A stretch of DNA of 64,000 nucleotides from assembly GCF_023555415.1 (NCBI RefSeq), contig NZ_JAKRYL010000010.1:62001-126000 (forward strand). The letters run 5' to 3'. This document shows, one piece after another, positions 17,298-25,357 of the stretch. Source of the DNA: Halalkalibacter alkaliphilus (GTDB lineage: Bacteria > Bacillota > Bacilli > Bacillales > Bacillaceae_D). Position numbers and translations under genes: made by a program. Numbering within the stretch: the stretch's first letter is position 1; every line of letters begins with the position of its first letter. The notes under the pieces are model-generated. The model made no database searches. It had not been told where the DNA came from and worked only from the letters and a program-made list of their open reading frames with translations.

Positions 17298-18118
17298 TGA
17301 AACTAGTTAAAAAGATTCTACTTTATGTTATTGCAATAATCTTGCTTCTATTTACTAGTTACCCATTCTTATATATGATTTCCACTTCATTTAAGACAAT
17401 GAATGAATTTTTCGTGAATCCATTCTCTATTATTCCAGAGTCATTCACATTAGATCAATTTGCTTCAGTATTTGAAATGGGTCTAATTGGTTATTTTGTA
17501 AATAGTATTATCATTACTGTATCGTCAGTTGTATTAGTTGTATTCATTTCTGCTCTTGCAAGTTATCCATTAAGTAGAATGAAGTTTCGTTTAAATCGCC
17601 CTCTTTTTGTAATCTTTCTAGTTGGGATGATGATACCGATTCACGCAACTCTCATTCCGATATTTGTTATGTCGAATAACCTTGGATTTTATGATAAATT
17701 ATTTGCCTTATTAGGGCCGTATGTAGCTTTTGCTCTACCGATTTCGATATTTATCATGACTCAATTTATGAAAGAAATTCCAGTTGAACTTGAAGAAGCT
17801 GCAGAAATGGATGGTGCAGGTTATTGGAAAATCTTTTCGAATGTAATATTTCCTAATATCGTACCTGCGATATCAACAGTAGTTATCTATAACTTTGTAC
17901 ATATCTGGAATGAATTTATCTTTGCTTTAATCTTAATTTCAAGTCCAGAAAATATGCCGTTACCAATTGGACTTCAGAAATTCTATGGAGAATTTTCTGT
18001 TAACGTACCAGGTCTGATGGCTGCATTAACGTTAGCTAGTGTTCCGGTAATCATCATATTTATCATTGCACAAGAACGAGTTGTAAAAGGGTTAACAGGT
18101 GGATCTGTAAAAGGATAA
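17297..18118 (+). CDS. sugar ABC transporter permease (MalG/UgpE type)
   Basis: A 273-residue partner permease with six predicted membrane segments and the EAA loop PVELEEAAEMDGAGYWKIFSNVIFPNI. The C-terminus ERVVKGLTGGSVKG is characteristic of MalG-type permeases. The ATG overlaps the stop codon of the previous gene (TAATG), so the two are translationally coupled. A terminator follows 23 bases downstream, which ends the three-gene importer operon. Confidence 0.88.
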   Translation: MKLVKKILLYVIAIILLLFTSYPFLYMISTSFKTMNEFFVNPFSIIPESFTLDQFASVFEMGLIGYFVNSIIITVSSVVLVVFISALASYPLSRMKFRLNRPLFVIFLVGMMIPIHATLIPIFVMSNNLGFYDKLFALLGPYVAFALPISIFIMTQFMKEIPVELEEAAEMDGAGYWKIFSNVIFPNIVPAISTVVIYNFVHIWNEFIFALILISSPENMPLPIGLQKFYGEFSVNVPGLMAALTLASVPVIIIFIIAQERVVKGLTGGSVKG

Positions 18119-18140
18119 GTGGTTATAATACAGATTCAAT

Positions 18141-18198
18141 AAGAAGGGGATAATTAATCAATTTTAGTTTAATTGAGCAATTATCCCTTCTTTTGTTT
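18141..18198 (+). terminator. terminator of sugar ABC operon
   Basis: AAGAAGGGGATAATT (18141-18155) pairs with AATTATCCCTTCTT (18179-18192) with one bulged G. An inner CAATT/AATTG stem and a following T-rich tract complete it. Confidence 0.7.
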
Positions 18199-18271
18199 TT
18201 CTAAAAAGAACTACATTAGTCGCAAATCTGGATAGATTTTATTGGATTGTATGGGGAGGGAGTATGTCATT

Positions 18272-19198
18272 ATGACACTTGATCCACAAGTGAAAATTAT
18301 TTTAGATCAAATAGAGAAGGCGGGTAATCCACCTAAAAGTAAGCTTTCTTGCGAGGAGGCAAGGAAAACAGCTGGATTGAGCCAGTCGGTAGGGTGGCCT
18401 GAAGTTGGAAAAGTAGCGGATAGAACGATTCCTGGACCCGAAGGTGAAATACCGGTTCGAATTTACACACCACATGGTCGAGGCCCCTTTCCTGCATTAG
18501 TTTATTTTCATGGTGGTGGATGGGTACTTGGGGATTTGAATTCTTCCGATGTTTCATGCCGTCTCTTAACCAATGGCGCAAATTGTGTGGTCATATCAGT
18601 CGATTACCGGTTGGCGCCAGAACATAAATTCCCAGCCGCGGTCAGTGATTGCTATTCTGCCACTAAGTGGATAGTCGACAATGCTTCATTGATTCAGGTC
18701 GATCCTGAGCGTGTCGCAGTAGGTGGAGACAGTGCTGGTGGGAATCTTGCTGCAGTAATCGCATTGATGGCGAGAGAGAAAGCTGGTCCATCACTGTCTT
18801 ATCAACTATTAATCTATCCCATCACAAATTATGACTATGATTCGAATTCCTATCGTGAAAATGCAACTGGATATATGTTAACTATGGATAGCATGATTTG
18901 GTACTGGAATCATTATCTTCCAAATGAGAAAGAGGGGAACAGTCCATATGCTTCACCGCTGAAAGCTGATGACTTACGTGGATTGCCGCCAACATTGATA
19001 ATCACAGCAGAATACGACCCATTACGTGATGAAGGAGAAGCCTATGCAGAACGTCTGAAGGAAGCAGGTGTACCAGTAGAGGTTACCAGATATGGTGGCA
19101 TGATCCATGGCTTTTTCACGATGCCAGAAGTGATAGACAAAGGGAAGATAGCAATTGAACAGGCAGTAACTGCGTTGAAGAACGCGTTTTCAAAATAA
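18272..19198 (+). CDS. alpha/beta-hydrolase, HSL-family esterase
   Basis: A 308-residue cytoplasmic carboxylesterase of the hormone-sensitive-lipase group. The oxyanion-hole motif HGGGW (about 80-84), nucleophile elbow GDSAGG (Ser near 150), acid Asp in AEYDPLRDE and catalytic His in MIHGFF near residue 280 are all visible. The ATG at 18272 follows GGGGAGGGAG by 9 bases; upstream in-frame ATG/TTG codons overlap that site. It sits alone between the sugar importer and an SGNH hydrolase. A role in deacylating imported oligosaccharides is possible but unproved. Confidence 0.82.
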   Translation: MTLDPQVKIILDQIEKAGNPPKSKLSCEEARKTAGLSQSVGWPEVGKVADRTIPGPEGEIPVRIYTPHGRGPFPALVYFHGGGWVLGDLNSSDVSCRLLTNGANCVVISVDYRLAPEHKFPAAVSDCYSATKWIVDNASLIQVDPERVAVGGDSAGGNLAAVIALMAREKAGPSLSYQLLIYPITNYDYDSNSYRENATGYMLTMDSMIWYWNHYLPNEKEGNSPYASPLKADDLRGLPPTLIITAEYDPLRDEGEAYAERLKEAGVPVEVTRYGGMIHGFFTMPEVIDKGKIAIEQAVTALKNAFSK

Positions 19199-19352
19199 CT
19201 AAGTTTTCAATCAAAATCTCTGTTGGATTGCTGCTAGATAAAATGTATGAAGTGTTATCAAGTAGAGGATAGGGGACGTTAGAAGAAGTTAGGGGAACTT
19301 TAGTTAAACCCTAAATATAAGTGAAAAAAGTGATAGGAAAGGGTGATGCTTT

Positions 19353-20063
19353 ATGTTAAGTAAGACAAAACGTCCAGATATGATTAAGCCAGGCGTGTTT
19401 GGCGGTGTTGTTCCTGCAGATACAAGACGTAACGTATTTGATTATCAAAATGAAGTGTTAATACATCATAAAGTATCTATCGACTTTGTCTTTATTGGTG
19501 ATTCCATAACAGATAGGTGGGAAATTGAAACATATTTTGGTGGGAACAACCGTCGGCTTGTAAATAGAGGGATTGGTGGAGATATGACACAATTTCTCAG
19601 GCGTAGATTCGTTGCAGATGTCGTTCAATTAAATCCAAAGTATGTTGTTATACAGATTGGAATCAATAACACTTGGCCATTGGATGAGTGGGAACCAGAA
19701 AATAGAAAGGAGCCGGAACAAATTCACAACGAAGTTTTTGAGGATATAAAAGCAATAGTTTCGGAAGCGAAGGAAGTAGGTATTATTCCAATTGTTTGTT
19801 CTTTACTTCCAACTTGTATTGAAACAAATAGACAAACAGAGAAACGTAACGAATTAGTCATTGCGATTAATCAAACCTATAAGAACTTGGCAGATGAAGA
19901 GGGCATTATTTATGTTGATTATCACACTGCAATGATCGATGAAAGTGGCAAAACACTTCAACGGGAATTAGCAAACGATGGGATTCACCCACATGTATGT
20001 GGCTATGACATTATGGCTCATGTTCTACGTAGTGAACTAAGCAAACATGGAATTTCTATATAA
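19353..20063 (+). CDS. SGNH/GDSL-family hydrolase, possible carbohydrate esterase
   Basis: A 236-residue SGNH hydrolase without a signal peptide. The four family blocks are visible: GDSITDRW with Ser51, NRGIGGDM, IQIGINNTW with the block-III Asn, and NDGIHPHVCGYD with the Asp-x-x-His pair. AAAGGGTGATG precedes the ATG. Relatives include intracellular acetylxylan esterases that deacetylate imported xylo-oligosaccharides, which would fit the surrounding genes (inference). The substrate could equally be another short acyl ester. A terminator follows downstream. Confidence 0.78.
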   Translation: MLSKTKRPDMIKPGVFGGVVPADTRRNVFDYQNEVLIHHKVSIDFVFIGDSITDRWEIETYFGGNNRRLVNRGIGGDMTQFLRRRFVADVVQLNPKYVVIQIGINNTWPLDEWEPENRKEPEQIHNEVFEDIKAIVSEAKEVGIIPIVCSLLPTCIETNRQTEKRNELVIAINQTYKNLADEEGIIYVDYHTAMIDESGKTLQRELANDGIHPHVCGYDIMAHVLRSELSKHGISI

Positions 20064-20193
20064 GTGAGTAAATAGGCTAGATTATTAATCTTTTGAATGA
20101 TTGAAAAAACATATTTTTTTTAAAATCCTTATGCAGTCTTTTTCATAAAAGTAGGGTTATAGATTGCGGAGTAAGGGGGGTCTAATAAAGAAA

Positions 20194-20240
20194 GGGGCTG
20201 TTCCGATGGTTTGAATATAACCGGGAACAGCCTTTTAATT
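20194..20240. terminator. terminator between SGNH hydrolase and CxxH/CxxC gene
   Basis: GGCTGTTCC (20196-20204) pairs with GGAACAGCC (20224-20232), followed by TTTT. It lies between convergent genes. Confidence 0.7.
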
Positions 20241-20251
20241 AATCAATTTAT

Positions 20252-20437
20252 CTAATGTTTATCTTGTTGTTTATTGGGGTAAGTTGAATAGCTATCTAGT
20301 TTATAATGGGCTTTTAGACGACAAAATTGGCATTTGCAAGTTTTTTTCTGATCTTCACTTGGTTCCAACTTATAAACATGTGGAACGTCAAGAACGTCTA
20401 ACCCATTCTTTACGTGTTTAGGACAAACTGAAAGCAT
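20252..20437 (-). CDS. small CxxH/CxxC-type protein
   Basis: A 61-residue cysteine-rich protein with CPKH near the N-terminus, CQFC near residue 37 and an A-x-Y-K-L segment after it. This layout resembles the CxxH/CxxC protein family of Bacilli (BA_5709/YyzF type), probably a small metal-binding protein of unknown role. GGAGGG lies 6 bases before the ATG, and the gene starts 2 bases after the tatC stop, so it is the third gene of a tatA-tatC unit. Pairing with tatC is unusual and may give a clue to its function. Confidence 0.65.
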   Translation of the reverse strand: MLSVCPKHVKNGLDVLDVPHVYKLEPSEDQKKTCKCQFCRLKAHYKLDSYSTYPNKQQDKH

Positions 20438-20439
20438 TA

Positions 20440-21189
20440 TTAACCCTCCTTCAAATTTGAAGCTGAAGTCGCTTCTAGCGATACACTATTACTTTTTCGG
20501 TGAACAATTTTACTTAAAGTAACACTAATTTCATATAAAACTAATAATGGAATAATCACTAGAACATCTGATATAAAATCAGGAGGTGTGATCAAAACAG
20601 AAACGACGATAAGTATGAAATAGGCAATTTTCCTTCCTTTTACAAGCTTTTGCGGGTTAACAATTCCTAGTTTAGTAAGAAACATCACTACAGCAGGCAT
20701 TTCAAATAAAAAGCCAAATGGCAGCGTCAAGTGAAGCATGAATTGAAAGTATCGTTCTGCCGTAAAAAATGTTTGAAATTGATCACCAGCAATATTCATT
20801 AGGAAGGATAGGACGAGTGGGAAAAGGACAAAGTACCCAAAGGAAATTCCACCTAAAAATAAGAAAAAGAGCCCAGGAATAAACACTACAGTTGCTCGTT
20901 GTTCCTCCTTTTTTAAAGCTGGTTTAATAAATTTCCATATTTGGTAGGCAGCTACTGGAATGGTAACGGCAATAGCAACTACAGCAGCTAACATCATATA
21001 AATCCATAAAATATCACCAGGGCCTAATAAAGCTAGTTTTCCATCTAAATCTTTTACTAGATATTGATAAATATCTTTTACAAAAATAAAAGAACAGATA
21101 AGTGCCATAAGGAAAATGACTGACGTTACGATAATTCGACTTCTTAACTCTGTTAAATGGTCAATGAGATGCAATTCTTCTTTCTCCAT
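20440..21189 (-). CDS. tatC: Sec-independent protein translocase TatC
   Basis: A 249-residue membrane protein with six predicted transmembrane segments that recognises twin-arginine signal peptides. Conserved parts are HLTELRSRI at the N-terminus, FIKPALKKEE in the first cytoplasmic loop, FGYFVLFP, FGFLFEMP and the LITPPDFISD segment. It follows directly on the stop of the short tatA (no gap) and precedes the small CxxH/CxxC gene. It is divergent from phoX, the likely Tat substrate. In Bacillus subtilis the analogous TatAd-TatCd pair exports PhoD. Confidence 0.92.
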   Translation of the reverse strand: MEKEELHLIDHLTELRSRIIVTSVIFLMALICSFIFVKDIYQYLVKDLDGKLALLGPGDILWIYMMLAAVVAIAVTIPVAAYQIWKFIKPALKKEEQRATVVFIPGLFFLFLGGISFGYFVLFPLVLSFLMNIAGDQFQTFFTAERYFQFMLHLTLPFGFLFEMPAVVMFLTKLGIVNPQKLVKGRKIAYFILIVVSVLITPPDFISDVLVIIPLLVLYEISVTLSKIVHRKSNSVSLEATSASNLKEG

Positions 21190-21348
21190 TTAGAATCCTT
21201 CTTTCATCATTATAGAGGATGCACTCTTACATTCTTTTAGGGTGCTTCCAAAGGCTTTTCCTATTTCAGGAAGCTTTGAAGAGCCAAAAATAATGAAAGC
21301 AATAATTACTACGAGAATTAAACTAGACACTCCTACATTGGCTAACAT
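21190..21348 (-). CDS. tatA: short TatA-family protein
   Basis: A 52-residue TatA-like protein. One N-terminal hydrophobic segment (about residues 5-21) is followed by the hallmark FGSSKLPEIGKAFG hinge and amphipathic helix. The usual charged C-terminal tail is nearly absent: it ends at SIMMKEGF. GGAGGTAG precedes the ATG, and its stop codon abuts the tatC start codon, so the pair is an operon. A longer TatA is encoded downstream of the divergent phoX. The two TatA versions may form alternative pores with this TatC (inference). Confidence 0.85.
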   Translation of the reverse strand: MLANVGVSSLILVVIIAFIIFGSSKLPEIGKAFGSTLKECKSASSIMMKEGF

Positions 21349-21656
21349 ATTAACTACCTCCATTCTACTAATAATACTTTTCTGATCCCTTTATGAGAGA
21401 CTCTAATAACTAATCCCTAAAACTACCAATACTCTATAAAAATTTAACAGAGAATTGTTAATGGTTTATGTAGAGACTGTTATGAAAATGTAAATTTTAC
21501 TAGTTTCCCTTTTTTACAATATCACCTAGATATTTACATTATTAACAAAATGTTAATGCATAATTAAAAAATGCTTCACGGGTAATTAATAATTCGCTAT
21601 TAAAATACAAATTGTACGAGCAATTATATAACTAATAGTAGAGAGGGAATGAAAAA
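21349..21656. other. divergent tat-phoX promoter region
   Basis: This 308-base spacer is AT-rich and holds promoters for both directions. TTAACA-like hexamers occur several times: an inverted pair near 21444-21461 and the direct array listed below. No gene is seen here. Confidence 0.5.
21531..21558. promoter_or_regulatory. candidate PhoP (Pho box) repeats
   Basis: TTAACA (21542-21547) and TTAATG (21553-21558) are spaced 11 bases apart, start to start, as in Bacillus Pho boxes, with TTTACA at 21533 just before. They lie about 100 bases upstream of phoX. The pattern is AT-rich and could be chance. Confidence 0.4.
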
Positions 21657-23402
21657 ATGGAAAATAAAAATATGAACATGAATCGTCGTAAATTTTTAGG
21701 TTATTTAGGAACTGGGACAGCTGCTTTAGCTGCTGCATCAGCTGGTTTAGGTACTTTAGCACCCGTAGCAAGCGCTGCCCATACAGCTGATCACCTTAGA
21801 GAGTTCGATAATCTTAAACTAAGTCCGCAAGCAAAACCACATGCCTTCTTTAAACCGATTATGCCTACGATGGAGGATGAGTTAGTTCTTCCAGACGGCT
21901 TCTCATATGATGTATTAGCAGCATATGGGGATGTCATTAACGAAAAAGGAGATACTTTTGGATTTAACTGTGACTTTACGGTCTTTTTTCCAATCGACGG
22001 CTCAAATGAAAGAGGTTTACTATGGGTAAATCTGGAGTATATCAATGATGATTACATGAAAGAGCAATATATGCCTTCTTTTATGCAAAATACTCCTATT
22101 GATACAAAGAGACGTTACCACCAAGGTGGAGCGGTGATTGAGGTATTTAAAGATAGTAAAGGAACTTGGAAGATGGATACGTCTTCTAAATATGCGCGAC
22201 GTATTAATGGATTTACTGAATTCGATATCGTTGGACCTGCTAAGGGTAGCTCTTTGGTTGGAGGCGCAACAAAAGCAATTGGGACTTGGGCGAACTGCTC
22301 TGGTGGGATGACGTTATGGAATACTTTATTGTCTTGTGAAGAGAACTTTGAAACACAAGCAAGACGATCCAATTTGCCGTCTGAACATTATGGCTGGGTG
22401 ATCGAAGTTGATCCATTTGATGAAAACGATGAAAAGTTCAAACCTCGTAAACATACTGCGCTTGGACGTTTCAATCATGAAAATACATGTATGGGAATTA
22501 CGAAGAGTGGCCGTTTTGCGGTATATATGGGTGATGATAAACAAAACGCTTGCGTCTATAAATATATCAGTAGTGGCAAATTCGATCCTGCAAAAGGGAA
22601 AGCGAACTCTAAATTACTCGAAGACGGCACACTTTATGTAGCGAATTTAGGAGCAGGTAGATGGGTAAAATTAGATGCTGCCGAAGTAGCAAAAAGAGTA
22701 CATGCTAGTAATTTCTCTGTACCAAGTGTTTTAAAAATGAGAGACCAAACTGTTCAGAGCTTAAGAGAAATGTTCCCTGCTAACGCTACACAAGCCCATG
22801 TGATGGTAAACACACATGAAGCAGCGATTATTCTTGGCGGTACACCAACAGACCGTCCGGAAGATTTAGAAATTAATCCTTTTGATAATTCAATTTTTAT
22901 CGCTCATACGAACAACGCAGTACATGGGAACATTCATGGACATATTACACGTATTTTTGAAAAAGAAGATGATTTTGAATCAATGGAATTTATGTTTGAA
23001 ATTTTTGCTGCAGGTGGACGCCAAAGCGGATTCTCTGCTCCTGATAATTTAACGTTTGACAGTAATGCGAACCTTTGGGTTGTAACAGATATGTCTGAGA
23101 GCAATATTGGAAAAGGTGTTTATGAATGGCATGGAAATAACGGATTATTCGTCCTTCCAACTCATGGTCAGAATGAAGGCGAGGCATTCCAATTCGCTTC
23201 TGGACCTCAAGGTTGTGAATTGACAGGTCCTTGGTTTACTGCGGATGAAAAAGCACTATTCTTAGCTGTTCAGCACCCGACTACAAACTGGCCGAGACGT
23301 AAAGGTGATGTCGATCCACTTCCGGCAGTTGTAGCAATTAAAGGATTCAAAGGGAACAACCTTGATAAAGGAAATAAGTCTAATGGAAATAAAGGCAAAT
23401 AA
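21657..23402 (+). CDS. phoX: PhoX-family alkaline phosphatase, Tat-exported
   Basis: A 581-residue secreted phosphatase of the PhoX (DUF839) family. The twin-arginine signal NRRKFLG starts at residue 9 and is followed by an Ala-rich hydrophobic stretch to a likely cleavage near ASA-AHTAD (about 40). The metal-site segment NCSGGMTLWNTLLSCEEN (about 215) contains the cysteine that ligates iron in known PhoX enzymes; GRFNHENT and SGPQGCELTGP also match the family. The Ca/Fe cofactor explains folding before Tat export. A tatA gene lies 19 bases downstream, and tatA-tatC are divergent upstream, so the enzyme is packaged with its exporter. Confidence 0.9.
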   Translation: MENKNMNMNRRKFLGYLGTGTAALAAASAGLGTLAPVASAAHTADHLREFDNLKLSPQAKPHAFFKPIMPTMEDELVLPDGFSYDVLAAYGDVINEKGDTFGFNCDFTVFFPIDGSNERGLLWVNLEYINDDYMKEQYMPSFMQNTPIDTKRRYHQGGAVIEVFKDSKGTWKMDTSSKYARRINGFTEFDIVGPAKGSSLVGGATKAIGTWANCSGGMTLWNTLLSCEENFETQARRSNLPSEHYGWVIEVDPFDENDEKFKPRKHTALGRFNHENTCMGITKSGRFAVYMGDDKQNACVYKYISSGKFDPAKGKANSKLLEDGTLYVANLGAGRWVKLDAAEVAKRVHASNFSVPSVLKMRDQTVQSLREMFPANATQAHVMVNTHEAAIILGGTPTDRPEDLEINPFDNSIFIAHTNNAVHGNIHGHITRIFEKEDDFESMEFMFEIFAAGGRQSGFSAPDNLTFDSNANLWVVTDMSESNIGKGVYEWHGNNGLFVLPTHGQNEGEAFQFASGPQGCELTGPWFTADEKALFLAVQHPTTNWPRRKGDVDPLPAVVAIKGFKGNNLDKGNKSNGNKGK

Positions 23403-23421
23403 ATAGGAGGTAACATCAACT

Positions 23422-23646
23422 ATGCTATCTAATATTGGAATTCCTGGTTTAATTTTAGTCCTTATCATTGCTCTGATCATATTTGGACCATCCAAGCTGC
23501 CAGAGATCGGTCGTGCATTTGGCCGTACCTTGACTGAGTTTAAGAGTGCAACGAGAGAGCTTGTTTCTAGTGGTGATGAAGAAAAAGAAGAAAAGAAGTC
23601 TAATTTAACGGCAGTAGAAAAGCAATCAGACAACAAAGCAGTTTAA
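23422..23646 (+). CDS. tatA: TatA-family translocase subunit
   Basis: A 74-residue TatA protein with one transmembrane segment (about 5-22), the [14 protein letters not shown] motif, an amphipathic helix to about 45 and a charged tail. TAGGAGGTAAC precedes the ATG, and the gene follows phoX closely, so both are cotranscribed. It is 22 residues longer than the divergent short TatA, mainly in the C-terminal tail. A terminator follows. Confidence 0.9.
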   Translation: MLSNIGIPGLILVLIIALIIFGPSKLPEIGRAFGRTLTEFKSATRELVSSGDEEKEEKKSNLTAVEKQSDNKAV

Positions 23647-23669
23647 GCAATATCATTCTATAAGGGAGG

Positions 23670-23703
23670 TGTAGACAGGGGATACTTGTCTGCATCTTTT
23701 TTT
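23670..23703 (+). terminator. terminator of phoX-tatA operon
   Basis: TGTAGACA (23670-23677) pairs with TGTCTGCA (23687-23694) including one G-U pair, followed by a run of seven T. The rest of the spacer up to 23962 shows no supported gene or repeat. Confidence 0.7.
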
Positions 23704-23962
23704 ATACTTCTATCGTATATGTTAAGGTTCCATCACTTCACCCGTCTTGCGATCGCGTCCCTTCAAATACTTTACCGTCTACATGGGTCAGTGGGCCTGT
23801 CCCTCTGGTTCTCTAAAGTATATTATAATAAGCTGCTAGTTTTTTTATTTTATGAAATGTTGTATATTTAAAAATAATAGATATAATACAGGAGTGCAAA
23901 CGAAAGGGTGAGATATACAATATAAAATAATCATATTTATTAAATACTAGGAGGGAGAGAAA

Positions 23963-24949
23963 TTGAAGGTAACCATTAAAGATATTGCTACAATCTGCGG
24001 AGTGTCAGCTGGAACGGTCGATCGCGCACTTAATAACCGAACAGGAATTAGTGAGAAAACGAAAAAAAAGATTCTACAAGTAGCAAAAGAGATGAACTAC
24101 CAACCTGATTATACGGCAAGAAGTCTTGTGATGGGAAAAACCATGACGATCGGGGTCATCTTGTTTGATTTATATAATCGATCTTTTGCTCAATTATTAA
24201 ATGCGATTGAGGTGAAAGCTAGAGAATTAGGCTATTTTGTTAATATTACTTTATCAGACAAAAAGCCGGAAAGTGAAATCGATTGTATTAATTATTTAAA
24301 GGGAAAAGTTGATGGGGTTATCCTGTTTTCAGTGAATAAGGGAGAGCAATTCGAATCTTATTTAAGCAAATTTGATATTCCTATAATTACAATTTTCAAT
24401 TATGTTTCCGAAAAATGGGAATATATAGGGATTCGAGAACGTCAAGCTATGAAGGATGCCATTGATTATATAGTAGGTAAAGGATACCAAAAGTTTATTT
24501 ATATTAGCCCCCCTCTTGCATATATAGGGAAATCAAATATTTACACGCAGGAAGAGAGGCTGAATGGATTTTATGAAGGATTAGAAAAAAGTGGAATTCA
24601 ATCTGAACCACTTATTATAAAGAATATTGAGTATATTGAAGAGTTAGAAAACATAACGTTTAGCAAAAATGAAAAAGTAGCTGTTGTCTGTTCTACTGAC
24701 CTCTATGCGTTAAAGGTAATGCATTATCTTAAGAAACAAGGTGTCAATATTCCTGAGCAAGTGGGGGTAATGGGTTTTGATGATATTGATATATTAGAGT
24801 ATGTCACGCCACGACTAACGACCGTTAAATACCCAATTGAAGAAATCGGCAGAAGGGCGATAGAAAGCATCGTAAACAAAATTGAGCATGGGGATTTTGT
24901 ATCTACTCCTTTATTAGATTATGAAATTATTAAAGGTGAATCTATTTAA
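23963..24949 (+). CDS. LacI-family regulator of the arabino-oligosaccharide locus
   Basis: A 328-residue LacI-type regulator. Residues 3-55 hold the helix-turn-helix and hinge (IKDIATICGVSAGTVDRALNN), and the rest is the sugar-binding effector domain ending in MGFDDIDILEYVTPRLTTVKYP. The TTG start is preceded by GGAGGGAGAG (23950-23958). It stands directly before an AraNPQ-like importer and two GH51 arabinofuranosidases, with five palindromes related to CGTGTACGTACACG upstream of these units. It is the probable repressor. B. subtilis arabinose genes use AraR, which has a GntR-type DNA-binding domain, so this would be a different regulator on a similar operator core. Confidence 0.88.
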   Translation: MKVTIKDIATICGVSAGTVDRALNNRTGISEKTKKKILQVAKEMNYQPDYTARSLVMGKTMTIGVILFDLYNRSFAQLLNAIEVKARELGYFVNITLSDKKPESEIDCINYLKGKVDGVILFSVNKGEQFESYLSKFDIPIITIFNYVSEKWEYIGIRERQAMKDAIDYIVGKGYQKFIYISPPLAYIGKSNIYTQEERLNGFYEGLEKSGIQSEPLIIKNIEYIEELENITFSKNEKVAVVCSTDLYALKVMHYLKKQGVNIPEQVGVMGFDDIDILEYVTPRLTTVKYPIEEIGRRAIESIVNKIEHGDFVSTPLLDYEIIKGESI

Positions 24950-24977
24950 TGCATTTTCAGAAAATTTTAAAATGCAG

Positions 24978-25006
24978 TTGACGGTCGTTGAAAAGGGTGT
25001 TACGAT
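24978..25006 (+). promoter_or_regulatory. candidate promoter of araPQ-like operon
   Basis: TTGACG (24978-24983) and TACGAT (25001-25006) have a 17-base spacer. All three operators and a large inverted repeat would then lie in the transcribed leader. The -10 box is weak. Confidence 0.4.
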
Positions 25007-25079
25007 AATTTTAGTACTAAGAATTATTTATTTCTTCCTTTTTTATGGATGAAGAGAAATGATAGTTAATGTTACATAA

Positions 25080-25099
25080 TTTCGTGTACGTACACGAAA
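25080..25099. promoter_or_regulatory. operator A1 (perfect 20-bp palindrome)
   Basis: TTTCGTGTACGTACACGAAA is a perfect palindrome with a central CG, expected for a LacI-family operator. Its core TGTACGTACA equals the core of the B. subtilis AraR box. Confidence 0.8.
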
Positions 25100-25108
25100 G
25101 TTTTTATA

Positions 25109-25138
25109 CTTTAGAAAATGTATAGGCATTTTCTAAAG
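25109..25138. repeat. 12-bp inverted repeat between operators A1 and A2
   Basis: CTTTAGAAAATG (25109-25120) and CATTTTCTAAAG (25127-25138) are perfectly complementary around a 6-base loop. No T-run follows, so it is not a standard terminator. It could be a leader-RNA hairpin or a second type of regulator site. Confidence 0.6.
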
Positions 25139-25160
25139 CATAGAAAGATCATTTATTTTT

Positions 25161-25174
25161 CGTGTACGTACACG
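25161..25174. promoter_or_regulatory. operator A2
   Basis: CGTGTACGTACACG is a perfect 14-bp palindrome identical to the core of A1, centered 78 bases downstream of it. Confidence 0.75.
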
Positions 25175-25213
25175 TTTTGAGAGATTCCCATTAAGAACTT
25201 CCTTGGTTAATGT

Positions 25214-25227
25214 CGTGCACGTACACG
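25214..25227. promoter_or_regulatory. operator A3
   Basis: CGTGCACGTACACG differs from A2 at one position and is centered 53 bases after it. It is the third operator in the importer leader. Confidence 0.7.
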
Positions 25228-25279
25228 AAAAAGAAGCAAGCCTCACCATATTTCTTGGAGCTGATGTCAAACTATCATT

Positions 25280-25293
25280 TGTAAGCGGATTCA
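25280..25293 (+). promoter_or_regulatory. cre site upstream of araP-like gene
   Basis: TGTAAGCGGATTCA fits the cre consensus TGNAANCGNWNNCA at all fixed positions. It lies about 65 bases before the permease start. Confidence 0.55.
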
Positions 25294-25357
25294 AAATTGT
25301 TCAACATACATTAGTGTTTGTATTGAACAAAAAATAAAAAAGATAGAGGGGGTTCCT

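Noticed and set aside
23686-23871. Open frame of 61 codons after the phoX operon
   Set aside because: It begins in the terminator of phoX-tatA and has no ribosome site.
25080-25227. Spaced palindromes as a CRISPR-like array
   Set aside because: Repeats are only 14-20 bases, spacing is irregular (78 and 53 bases), and no cas genes are near; they fit operators.
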